From positions 9,557,501 through 9,621,500 of the forward strand of contig NZ_CP012670.1 in NCBI RefSeq assembly GCF_004135735.1: a stretch of DNA of 64,000 bases, given 5' to 3'. Positions within the stretch are counted from its first letter, which is position 1, and each line of letters opens with the position of its first letter. This stretch comes from Sorangium cellulosum (GTDB taxonomy: Bacteria > Myxococcota_A > Polyangia > Polyangiales > Polyangiaceae). The position numbers were made by a program, and so were the translations under genes. The notes below the pieces were generated by a model. The model was given only the letters and a program-made list of their open reading frames with translations. It searched no databases and was not told where the DNA came from. Below are positions 26,593-34,772 of the stretch, piece by piece.

Positions 26593-27407
26593 GTGGCCTC
26601 CTCTGCCGCCGCGGCGGGCGCGGGGCGGGGCTCGGCCGCCTCGTCGTCGACCTCCTCGCCGAGGTAGGCCGCGAGGACCTTCGGGTCCCTGCGCACGGCC
26701 TCCGGCGTGCCGTGCGAGATCGTCTCGCCGTGGTCGAGGACGTGGATCTCCTCGCACACGCCCATCACGACCTGCATGTTGTGCTCGACGAGCACGACCG
26801 TGATCTCGAACGTGTCGCGCAGCCAGCGGATCTGCTGCTTGAGCCCCTCGGCCTCGCCGTAGTTCATGCCGGCCGCCGGCTCGTCGAGCAGCAGGAGCTT
26901 CGGCTTGAGCATCATCGCCCGGGCGATCTCGAGCCGCCGCTGGTTGCCGTACGACAGCGACGTCGAGATCTCGTCCGCCATGTCCTCGAGCTGGAACACC
27001 GAGAGCAGCGAGAGCGCGCGCTCGGTCATCTCCTGCTCGTCCTTGTAAAAGAACGGCGAGCGGAGCAGCGCCGAGGTGAGCGTCGCCCTCCGCAGGTTCT
27101 CGCAGGCGACGAGCACGTTCTCGAGCACCGTGAGCTGGCCGAAGAGGCGGATGTTCTGGAACGTGCGGGCGATGCCGAGGCGCGCGATCTGGCTCGGCCG
27201 GAGCGGCGCGAGGTCGATCCCGCCGAAGTGGATCGAGCCCTCGTCGTGCTTGTAGACGCCGGTGATCAGGTTGAACACCGTCGTCTTGCCGGCGCCGTTC
27301 GGGCCGATGAGCCCGAAGATCGAGCGCTCCGGCACGCTGAACGAGACGCCGCCGACGGCCCGCAGGCCGCCGAACCGCTTGGTCACTTGCTTCAGTTCGA
27401 GGTTCAC
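26589..27407 (-). CDS. livG: Branched-chain amino acid ABC transporter ATPase
   Basis: 272 residues from GTG. Walker A GPNGAGKTTVFNLITG, signature LSYGNQRRLE, Walker B LLLDEPAAGMN and VLVEHNMQVVMG are the LivG pattern, in which the signature begins LSYG rather than LSGG. The C-terminal tail is acidic and Ala-rich. It overlaps livM upstream and livF downstream. It energises uptake together with LivF. Confidence 0.94.
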   Translation of the reverse strand: MNLELKQVTKRFGGLRAVGGVSFSVPERSIFGLIGPNGAGKTTVFNLITGVYKHDEGSIHFGGIDLAPLRPSQIARLGIARTFQNIRLFGQLTVLENVLVACENLRRATLTSALLRSPFFYKDEQEMTERALSLLSVFQLEDMADEISTSLSYGNQRRLEIARAMMLKPKLLLLDEPAAGMNYGEAEGLKQQIRWLRDTFEITVVLVEHNMQVVMGVCEEIHVLDHGETISHGTPEAVRRDPKVLAAYLGEEVDDEAAEPRPAPAAAAEEAT

Positions 27408-28621
27408 TCGAGCTCCCTCCCGGTGGGCTTGATCTCGCGTTCGATGGCGGCGCCGGGCGGCGGCGCGCCGTGCGCGGCGGCGGCCTCGGGCGCGGTGGTC
27501 GCGGGGACGGGCTCGGCCGGCGCCGCGGCGGGGCGGGTCGGGCGCTTGCGGCGCCGGACGAAGATCTCGCGCTCGCCGAAGAGGCCCCCGGGGCGCAGGA
27601 CCATGAGGCCGATCAGGATGCTCGCGTAGAGCACCATGCGCAGCGCGTTCAGGTCGAGCGCGGGGTAGGCCGCCTTCAGCGCGAGGACGCTGTCGAGGCC
27701 CTGGAGCTGCTCGATGAGCTTGACCGTGAAGGTCACGAGCACGCCGCCCACGATCGCGCCGCTGACGCTGCCCGAGCCGCCGAGGATCACCATCGTGATC
27801 GCGTCGAAGGAGTAGTTGAACGTGAACTGGTCGGGCTGGACCGTGGGGTTGCCGTCGCGCATCGAGGCGAGCAGGCTCCCGGCGACGCCGCCGCCCGCGG
27901 CCGAGATGACGAACGAGGTCACCTTGTAGCGGGTCGGGTCGACGCCCACGGCGGCGGAGGCGATCTCGTCCTCCCGGAGCGCGCGCAGGGCGCGGCCCCA
28001 GCCGGAGAACTTGAGCCGCCACGCGATGAGCGTCGCGAGCACGACGGCGCCGAAGATCCAGAACGGGCCGGCGTACTGCGGGACGCCGGTGTCGTCGGGG
28101 CCGGCGTAGCCGATCGGGCCGCCGAGCTCCGCGAGCAGCCTGCCGATCGTCCCCTGGTCGGCGGCGCCGGTGCCCGCGGTGGCGATCGTGAGGCGGAAGA
28201 TCTCGGCGAAGCCGAGGGTCACGATCGCGAGGTAATCGCCGCGCAGCCGGAGGCTGGGCAGGCCGACCACGAGGCCGAAGAGCGCCGCGACGAGCCCGGC
28301 CGCGAGGAGCGCGAGCGGCATCACGAGGAACGAGTCGCCGAACGTCGGGTCGCCGCCGCCGAGCTGCTGGTGCAGGTTGCCGGCGACGATCGCCCCGGTG
28401 TACGCGCCGATCCCGACGAAGCCGGCGTGGCCGATCGAGAACTGGCCGGCCATGCCGTTGATGACGTTCAGCGAGAGCGCCGCGACGACGTTGACCATCG
28501 CGAACAGCGCGAGCTGTCGCCAGGCGGCGTCCGGCAGGAGGATCTCGAAGCCGAACTCGAGGGCGACGACGACGCCGAGGAGCCCGAGCGCCGTGAGGAC
28601 GCGCTGCAACGGTCGAGGCAT
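27404..28621 (-). CDS. livM: Branched-chain amino acid ABC transporter permease
   Basis: 405 residues. Eight or more hydrophobic segments, with the LivM landmarks LSLNVINGMAGQFSIGHAGF and LRLRGDYLAIVTLGFAEIFR split over two helices, and RALREDEIASAAVGVDPTRYK on the cytoplasmic loop that contacts the ATPases. A 50-residue Ala/Pro-rich tail follows. It is the first gene of the operon. The second permease (livH) and the binding protein (livK) are not next to it, so the transporter must draw those from elsewhere, or its substrate differs. Confidence 0.93.
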   Translation of the reverse strand: MPRPLQRVLTALGLLGVVVALEFGFEILLPDAAWRQLALFAMVNVVAALSLNVINGMAGQFSIGHAGFVGIGAYTGAIVAGNLHQQLGGGDPTFGDSFLVMPLALLAAGLVAALFGLVVGLPSLRLRGDYLAIVTLGFAEIFRLTIATAGTGAADQGTIGRLLAELGGPIGYAGPDDTGVPQYAGPFWIFGAVVLATLIAWRLKFSGWGRALRALREDEIASAAVGVDPTRYKVTSFVISAAGGGVAGSLLASMRDGNPTVQPDQFTFNYSFDAITMVILGGSGSVSGAIVGGVLVTFTVKLIEQLQGLDSVLALKAAYPALDLNALRMVLYASILIGLMVLRPGGLFGEREIFVRRRKRPTRPAAAPAEPVPATTAPEAAAAHGAPPPGAAIEREIKPTGRELE

Positions 28622-28668
28622 GGCGGGCCACAGTTGAATTGGCCGAGCCGCACCGTCAAGCCGTTGCG

Positions 28669-29397
28669 TTACTTGATGACGCGCAAATAGGGGGGCAGCT
28701 CGCGCTTCGGCTTGCCCGATCCGCGGCGCTGGGGCCCGGGCTCACCGGAGCTCCCCGATTCGTCGTCTTCGACCTCATCGCCGGAGCGCACCGGCGCGAG
28801 GGCCGGCGCGGGCACCGGCGAGAGCGGCCGCACCGGCGCGCTGGCATCGCGCGCCGGCGCCTCGCCCGCGCCGCGGGCGCCGGCCTCGGCGTCGGGCGCG
28901 GCGGGCTCGCCCTCGTGGCGGCGCGCGCCGGGGGCGCGCGCCCGGGCCGCCTCCGCGGAGGGCTCGTCGTCGCCGGAGGGCGCGACGGCGGCCAGCCGGG
29001 GGCGCGGCCGCTTGGCGGGCTTCTGCGGCGAGGACGCGCCGGGGCGCTGCTGCTTCGGCCCGGGGAAGTCGGCGGGGATGTCCTCGGGCCAGACCATGCC
29101 GCGCTGATCCTCGCTCACGAGCGCCCAGATCGCGTGCCACGGCAGGCGGCACCAGAACGGCACGCGGTTGAACGAGAGCGTGCAGCTGATCCCCTCGTCG
29201 TCCACCCTCAGGTCGGGGATGGGGATCGCCATGTTCAGCCCGACCTGCAGGATGAGCTGCGGCTGCCCCGTGAACCACTTGGGGACGGAGACGCCGGGCC
29301 TGCGTGGGTCGAGGTGGATGAACACGCTCGGCTCTCGCTCGAGGAGGGCCAGCGCGACGTCCTTTTTCGGCGGGAGCGGTCGCTGCACGTCGGACAT
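28669..29397 (-). CDS. sspB: SspB-like ClpXP specificity adaptor
   Basis: 242 residues. The N-terminal fold (about 1-115: PPKKDVALALLEREPSVFIH, LILQVGLNMAIPIPDL, ISCTLSFNRVPFWCRLPW in successive strands) matches SspB, which grips ssrA-tagged proteins. A long Pro/Ala/Arg linker (about 118-225) ends in LPPYLRVIK, which closely resembles the C-terminal ClpX-binding tail of SspB (LRVVK type). It should tether tagged substrates to ClpXP. The linker is much longer than in enterobacteria. ATG chosen at 29397 by homology. Confidence 0.9.
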   Translation of the reverse strand: MSDVQRPLPPKKDVALALLEREPSVFIHLDPRRPGVSVPKWFTGQPQLILQVGLNMAIPIPDLRVDDEGISCTLSFNRVPFWCRLPWHAIWALVSEDQRGMVWPEDIPADFPGPKQQRPGASSPQKPAKRPRPRLAAVAPSGDDEPSAEAARARAPGARRHEGEPAAPDAEAGARGAGEAPARDASAPVRPLSPVPAPALAPVRSGDEVEDDESGSSGEPGPQRRGSGKPKRELPPYLRVIK

Positions 29398-29577
29398 CGT
29401 ACTGCTCTGCCCAATACCCCGGACCGAGCGGGTCCGCCAGCGCTTCGGGGCGCCGGGCGCGGCGTGAGGCGCCGGCGCGCACGCCGCATGGCGAGACCCG
29501 CCGGGCGACTCCAGCAACTCTGTAGAAAGACCACGACAGGCGCGCAACATCCGGTCAGCGCCGCGGCGCCGAGCGGC

Positions 29578-30948
29578 TCACGACGCGGACCCCCGGCTCA
29601 GCTCGACGGGGACCTCCGAGACGGTGACCCGGTGCTTGCCGCTGCTCGTGAGCGGGATGTGGTCGACGATCTGGATCCGGATCTCCGCGCGCTCCCCCAG
29701 GTGCTTCCGGACGGTGCGCTCGATGAGCTCCGCGGTCTCGGACCGGAAGCCCTTGCCGGGCACGAGCCGGACGGTGATGGCGCGCCGCCGGTCCTGGTGA
29801 ACCTGGTAGCCGGCGATCGTCGGCTGGTCCTTGATGATCTGCGGGAAGAGCTCCCCCGCGAGCAGCCGCCCGTCTGGGCCGACCAGGAGATCGAGGACCC
29901 GGCCCTCCACCGAGGCGAGCATCGGCAGCCCGCGGCCGCACGCGCACGGCGCCGCGGCGGCGACCGCGACGTCCTGGTTCTTGTAGCGGATGAGCGGCAT
30001 CGACCGGCAGAGCAGGTCGGTCACGACGACCTCACCCGCCTCGCCCGGCAGCGCGTGCCGCCCGTCGCGGAGCAGCTCGACGAACACGCCCTCCGTGTTG
30101 ATGTGCTTGCCCTCGTGCCGCTCGCACTCCGCGGCGATGAGCATGAGCTCCCGGCAGCCGTACCGGTCGAACACTGGCGCGGCGAAGGCGCGCTCGATGG
30201 CCTCGCGCTGGTGCGCGAACAGCCGCTCCGCCGTGGTGACGACCCCGCGCGGGGCGGGGAGCGGGCGCCCCGCCGCGAGCGCGTACCGCGCCGCCTGGTA
30301 CAGCGCGTTCGTGTATCCGACGATGAGCTGCGGCCGATACCGGGCGATCTCGTCGAGCACGGCGGCGAGCCGCCGCTCGGACAGGTCGTAGGCGCAGATC
30401 ATCTTCTTTCGGAGGACGACCTCGTGCAGGGAGCGCTTCGCCTTCTTCAGGAGCGTCTCCCCGATCTGGGCGCCCCAGAAATGGACCTCCCTGTCGCCGA
30501 GCCGGGCCCCCGCCCACCCGTCGGCGCGCATCGCGGCCGCGATGCGGCGCTCGTAGGTGCGATGATCGAAGCGGAACCGCACCGGCTCGCCCGTGGAGCC
30601 GCCCGTGCCGCTCGCGTAGAGTCGGCCGGTGAAGCCCTCCGCCAGGAGCTCTCCGCCGTGCGCGCGGAGATCGGCCCGCGTGAGGATGGGAAAGCGCAGG
30701 AGGTCTTCCGGCGACTTCACGGAGGCGGCGCGCACGCCGTACTCGGCGAACCGGGCCCGGTACAACGGGACGTTCTGCTCGGCGAACGAGAGCGCGGCGA
30801 GCATCCGCCGAAAGCCGAGCTCGCGAACCTCCTCCTCCGATCGCCACTGCGAGCGCTCGAGCTCCCCCAGCGCCTTCAGGGTCTCCCTGCCCCGGAGCCG
30901 GGTCTCGTAGAGTGGAAACAGGACATTTCGGAGCAGCCCACCGTACAT
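29578..30948 (-). CDS. Phenylacetate-CoA ligase/CapK-like adenylate-forming enzyme
   Basis: 456 residues. ASGTGGSTGEPVRF is the phosphate loop, FDRYGCREL the A5 site, and the C-terminal domain ends with LTSSGKHRVTVSE, where the Lys can serve the second half reaction. This fits the PaaK/CapK branch, which adenylates an aryl or acyl acid. CapK-like members often sit in polysaccharide or secondary-metabolite loci. The start at 30948 (MYGGLLRNV) follows GGGAGG by eight bases. The substrate is unknown, and no partner gene is evident. Confidence 0.85.
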   Translation of the reverse strand: MYGGLLRNVLFPLYETRLRGRETLKALGELERSQWRSEEEVRELGFRRMLAALSFAEQNVPLYRARFAEYGVRAASVKSPEDLLRFPILTRADLRAHGGELLAEGFTGRLYASGTGGSTGEPVRFRFDHRTYERRIAAAMRADGWAGARLGDREVHFWGAQIGETLLKKAKRSLHEVVLRKKMICAYDLSERRLAAVLDEIARYRPQLIVGYTNALYQAARYALAAGRPLPAPRGVVTTAERLFAHQREAIERAFAAPVFDRYGCRELMLIAAECERHEGKHINTEGVFVELLRDGRHALPGEAGEVVVTDLLCRSMPLIRYKNQDVAVAAAAPCACGRGLPMLASVEGRVLDLLVGPDGRLLAGELFPQIIKDQPTIAGYQVHQDRRRAITVRLVPGKGFRSETAELIERTVRKHLGERAEIRIQIVDHIPLTSSGKHRVTVSEVPVELSRGSAS

Positions 30949-31176
30949 GAGGAGAGCCTCCCTTCGAATCATCGCGAGTCAAGCCGCGACGGGTGGTTCT
31001 CCTGCAATCACCTTGAATCGTGGTGGAGAGTTTGACCGAAGCGTCGCGCGCCGGCGACTTCCGTCCAGGCGCGGACAGCGGTGCTCGACTCCATCGCTGC
31101 ACAGGCACGCTTCCATCGCCTGGCCGGCCGGCGCGCTCCGCAGGACGCCGCGGGGGGTGGTCGCGCCGGGGGCGTG

Positions 31177-32091
31177 TCAGCCGGCGCTGGCCGCTGCCGA
31201 TGCGCGCGATCCGAAGATGGCGATCGTGGCGCCCGCGAGGATGACCGCCGCGCCCGCGACCTCCGTGGCGGAGGGGACGGCGCCGAGCCACAGGGCGCCG
31301 AGCAGGATTCCGCCCAGCGTCTCGCCCGGGGACACGAGCGCCACGATGGCCGGGGACATGCGGCGCGCGGCCGCCTGGATCGCGGTGTGGCCGAGGAGGG
31401 TGGGGACGAGCGCGAGCGCGACGATGGCGACGGCGGCGTGCGGCGGCGGCGGGGCGACGCCCTCGAGCGCGCCGGGCGCGACCGGGAGCGCCGCCGCGAG
31501 GAAGGCCGCGGCGCTCGCGTAGACGAGCGCCGCGTAGCTCCGCGTCGGCAGGGCGTCCCGGAGCGCCCGGGCGAAGGACACGTAGAGGCCATAGAGGACG
31601 GCGGCGCCGACGACCATGAGGTCGCCCGAGAGCCTGTGATCGCCGGCGCCGGCGCCGCGCGCGACGAGGAGCGCGCCGGCGGTGGCGAGGAGCACGCCGA
31701 CCCGCTCGGAGCGCGTCGGGCGGACGCCGAAGAACCCCCACGCGCAGAGCACGACGGCGAGCGGCTCGAGCGAGATGAGCGAGAGCGCCGCGGGCACGGA
31801 GGTGCGATCGAGCCCCCAGAGGAAGAGCGCGAAATGCGCGGCGAGCAAGAGGCCCGCGCAGAGCACGGCGGCGCGCTCGCGGAGGGAGAGGCGGGCGATC
31901 GAGCGGGCGAGCCCGCGCAGGTCGAGCACGGAGAGCGCGATCGCGGCGAGCGCCACCCGGCCGAAGGCGATGAAGAGCGGATGGACGGGGCGAGCGTACC
32001 GGGCGAGCGGGCCGCTCACGGCGAAGGCGGCGCTGGCCAGGACGACGAAGAGCACGGCGCCCCGGGCCGTGGCGCGCTGCTTGGCCGCCAT
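31177..32091 (-). CDS. EamA-family (DMT) transporter
   Basis: 304 residues with about ten hydrophobic segments arranged as two EamA repeats of five helices. The repeat starts are visible at LFVVLASAAFAVSGPLARYA and near LSGDLMVVGAAVLYGLYVSF. VSPGETLGGILLGALWLGA in the ninth and tenth helices is typical of drug/metabolite exporters. It probably exports an amino acid or small metabolite at the inner membrane. Palindromic copy 4 lies about 50 bp upstream. Confidence 0.88.
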   Translation of the reverse strand: MAAKQRATARGAVLFVVLASAAFAVSGPLARYARPVHPLFIAFGRVALAAIALSVLDLRGLARSIARLSLRERAAVLCAGLLLAAHFALFLWGLDRTSVPAALSLISLEPLAVVLCAWGFFGVRPTRSERVGVLLATAGALLVARGAGAGDHRLSGDLMVVGAAVLYGLYVSFARALRDALPTRSYAALVYASAAAFLAAALPVAPGALEGVAPPPPHAAVAIVALALVPTLLGHTAIQAAARRMSPAIVALVSPGETLGGILLGALWLGAVPSATEVAGAAVILAGATIAIFGSRASAAASAG

Positions 32092-32143
32092 GCGGTGGTG
32101 CTAGGGCCGCGGCCCGGGGAAGACAATCAAATCACGGAGAGGG

Positions 32144-32267
32144 GCGGCGGGTGGCGCGGCCCTCTGGGTGCTCCCCGAAGGGGCTGAAGTGCAGGCGAGC
32201 CATCAAAGGGGCTCGCCGGAACGCAAGCCCCTTCGGGGAGCACCCAGAGGGCCGCGCCACCCGCCGC
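32144..32267. repeat. Palindromic element, copy 4 (perfect 42-bp arms)
   Basis: Arms 32144-32185 and 32226-32267 are exact reverse complements over 42 bp. The GGA/GGA bulge of other copies is GAA/TTC here and fully paired, and the neighbouring CACC/GGTG is CCCC/GGGG, two compensating changes. It ends seven bases from the stop codon of the lipoprotein gene and lies 52 bp upstream of the EamA gene. Confidence 0.92.
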
Positions 32268-32273
32268 GCGGGC

Positions 32274-34019
32274 TCAGCGGGGCACGACCGGCGGCGGCGC
32301 GATGACGTCGAGGTTGAGGCCGCCGGGGTACTGATAGCTGGTGTACGAGCCGTAGCCCATCACCTGGATGCCGACGGGCGCCGAGGCGGTCAGCACGTGA
32401 GCGCCGTTGTTGCCGGGGCCGAGCGCGACGCGCGCGACGCCGAAGCCGGAGCCGATCGGGGTCGGCGCGAGGTCGAGCGTGGCGTCGTCGAGCGTGACCG
32501 AGGCGTCCAGGGGCAGGACGATATCGACGTAGCTCTCGTCGTAATCGCTGGGCGCCAGGAACACGTACTTGGTGCGGTACTGCTCGACCGCGGTGGAGAG
32601 GCTCTGCGACGGATCGCCCTTCTGATCGCTGTCGTTGCCGAGGTCGACGAGCTCGGCGCTCAGCATGAACGAGCTGACCGCGAACTCATGATCTCCCACG
32701 ACCTCGAAGTCCCTCCTCACCATGTCGAGGTCGACGACCTGACCGGCGTCGAGCCGGGTGGGCGCGCCGTCCGGCCGGCCGGAGGGATAGGTCAGCGTCG
32801 TGCCGTCCACGTTGCCGTAGAGGCGCACGATGTGCCCGACGGCCTCTCCGCCGGGCGAGGTGGGGACCGTGACGAAGTAGCGCTTGCCGAGGGTCTCGGC
32901 GGGGAACACCGACTCCTCGAGGTGGTCGCAGGCCTGGTAGGGGCTCGGCGACTGCGCGCACGCCATGCCCGTCAGCACCTGGACGGGGTGCGTGGCGGAG
33001 ACGAGGCTGCCGCTGAGGTCCGATCGCGGGTCGCTCAGGATCTCGACGACGTCGCCCTCGTCGAGCTCGACGGTGAAGATGCCGCCCCCCTCGGTCTCGG
33101 GGACGCCGCCGCCGGCGAGCACCCGGCCGCCTCCGGCCACCTGCACGGTGACGGTCGTGCCGTCCTGGATGCCGGTGATGGTCATGAAGCCGCCGATCTC
33201 CGCCCTGGGCCAGCCGTCGCGACCGGTGATTCGATAGTTGCCGGTCATCGCCGTGCTCGGCAGGAGCAGCGAGGCGTCGTTGCTGAAGGAGAAGCAGCCG
33301 AGGGGCTCGCGGCTGGACGGGCAATCGTAATGCCCGGGGCAGGAGGACCAGCTCTTCCCCTCGGGGCCGCCCTCGCCCTGGTACTCGAGCGCGTTGAACT
33401 GGTAGACGGTGACCGGCCTCGTCGAGACGAGGTGATAGGCGCCGTCGTTCACGCGGACGGAGCGGGTCATCTCCACGGAGTTGCTGCACCTGTCCATGTC
33501 AGGCCCCTTCAGCTCCGGGACCCAGGGGAGATAGATCTTGGTCAGGCTGTTGGGCGGGACCTGCTCTTGCGCCAGGACCTCGTCGCCGCGCGTCACCTCG
33601 ACCTCGGCGACCTCATCGCCCGCGTTGGCGACGACGACGGCGTAATCGAAGGTCGACCAGACGATGTTCGCGGTGACCGTGGGCCAGAAATCGCAGCCGA
33701 TATAGGACCTGAGCGCGGCGGCCTGCTCGCACGTCCTCGGGTCGCCCCCCGGGAGGGGATCGTCGCTGCCTGGGGTGCCGCTGGCGAGATCGTCCCCGAG
33801 GCTGCCGGCGCTGCCCATGTCGCCGGAGCTCGCCTCGTCCCCCGAGCCAACGCCGCCCGAGCCAGCGCCGCCCGAGCCGCCGTCGCCCGAGCCGTCAGCG
33901 CCAGCGCTCCCGGGGCGCGCGGAGCTCGACGCACCACCACCGGCGGAGCATGCCACCGCGGAGACGGCGCCCATCCATAGTCCCAGGCCGAGGAAAAGAG
34001 AGTGCTTCGTGATCTGCAT
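32274..34019 (-). CDS. IgGFc-binding-like surface lipoprotein
   Basis: 581 residues. A signal peptide with lipobox (AVSAVACS, Cys24) is followed by a Gly/Ser-rich linker (about 26-90) and a beta-rich C-terminal region with motifs such as VTVYQFNALEYQ, LLPSTAMTGNY, HPVQVLTGMACAQ and VGIQVMGYGSYTSYQYPGG across 200-575, as in the IgGFc-binding N-terminal domain family. In bacteria these are outer-surface adhesion-like proteins; IgG binding itself is not implied. GGGAGGG precedes the ATG. There is no operon partner. Confidence 0.8.
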   Translation of the reverse strand: MQITKHSLFLGLGLWMGAVSAVACSAGGGASSSARPGSAGADGSGDGGSGGAGSGGVGSGDEASSGDMGSAGSLGDDLASGTPGSDDPLPGGDPRTCEQAAALRSYIGCDFWPTVTANIVWSTFDYAVVVANAGDEVAEVEVTRGDEVLAQEQVPPNSLTKIYLPWVPELKGPDMDRCSNSVEMTRSVRVNDGAYHLVSTRPVTVYQFNALEYQGEGGPEGKSWSSCPGHYDCPSSREPLGCFSFSNDASLLLPSTAMTGNYRITGRDGWPRAEIGGFMTITGIQDGTTVTVQVAGGGRVLAGGGVPETEGGGIFTVELDEGDVVEILSDPRSDLSGSLVSATHPVQVLTGMACAQSPSPYQACDHLEESVFPAETLGKRYFVTVPTSPGGEAVGHIVRLYGNVDGTTLTYPSGRPDGAPTRLDAGQVVDLDMVRRDFEVVGDHEFAVSSFMLSAELVDLGNDSDQKGDPSQSLSTAVEQYRTKYVFLAPSDYDESYVDIVLPLDASVTLDDATLDLAPTPIGSGFGVARVALGPGNNGAHVLTASAPVGIQVMGYGSYTSYQYPGGLNLDVIAPPPVVPR

Positions 34020-34442
34020 GGGCCCTCCCGGAAACGGACTTCATGCACAGAGGCCTGTGCGACAGCCCGGCTAGCGTGGAAATTACGTTGGATTGTCTGA
34101 GGGAGTTGGTGGGGTGCTTGCCCACTCCTGGACACGGTGGCGTCCCCCCTCCGCGCTACGCGGTTTTGACCCACGACGCAAGCACATCAAATATTTCCAT
34201 CATTGATGTTATCCGGCCGCAGGGTGGATATTCTGGAGGCCCGGAGAAGATGAGTTGTCGATCACGAGATCGGGTGTTCGTGTTCGGGTCGGACGGGTTG
34301 CCCTGCCGGGCCCGATGCCCGGTGCAGATGCGCCGTGGTGGCTCACCCGCGTTGGGTTGGGTGGACGTCAAGTGAGCTGGCCCGGACGGGGGCAGGGGTG
34401 ATCCAGGGCGGGATTACGACGACGGAGGGAGCGGGATCGGAA

Positions 34443-34575
<133 letters not shown>

Positions 34576-34576
34576 C

Positions 34577-34743
34577 CAGACGAGGACGGGAAACGGGGAC
34601 GGGAGACGAGGACGGAGGACGGGAAACGGGGACGGGAGACGAGGACGGAGGACGGGAAACGGGGACGGGAGACGAGGACGGAGGACGGGAAACGGGGACG
34701 GGAGACGAGGACGGAGGACGGGAGACGAGGACGGAGGACGGGA
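34577..34743. repeat. 33-bp minisatellite downstream of uvrA
   Basis: Four 33-bp units (GGGAAACGGGGACGGGAG plus GACGAGGACGGAGGA) and a partial one follow the microsatellite directly. The 34020-34772 gap holds these two arrays plus about 420 bp of AT-richer sequence near 34070-34300, with words such as CATCAAATATTTCCATC. Confidence 0.9.
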
Positions 34744-34772
34744 ACGCTATCCGGGGAGATTGCCTCCCCCGG

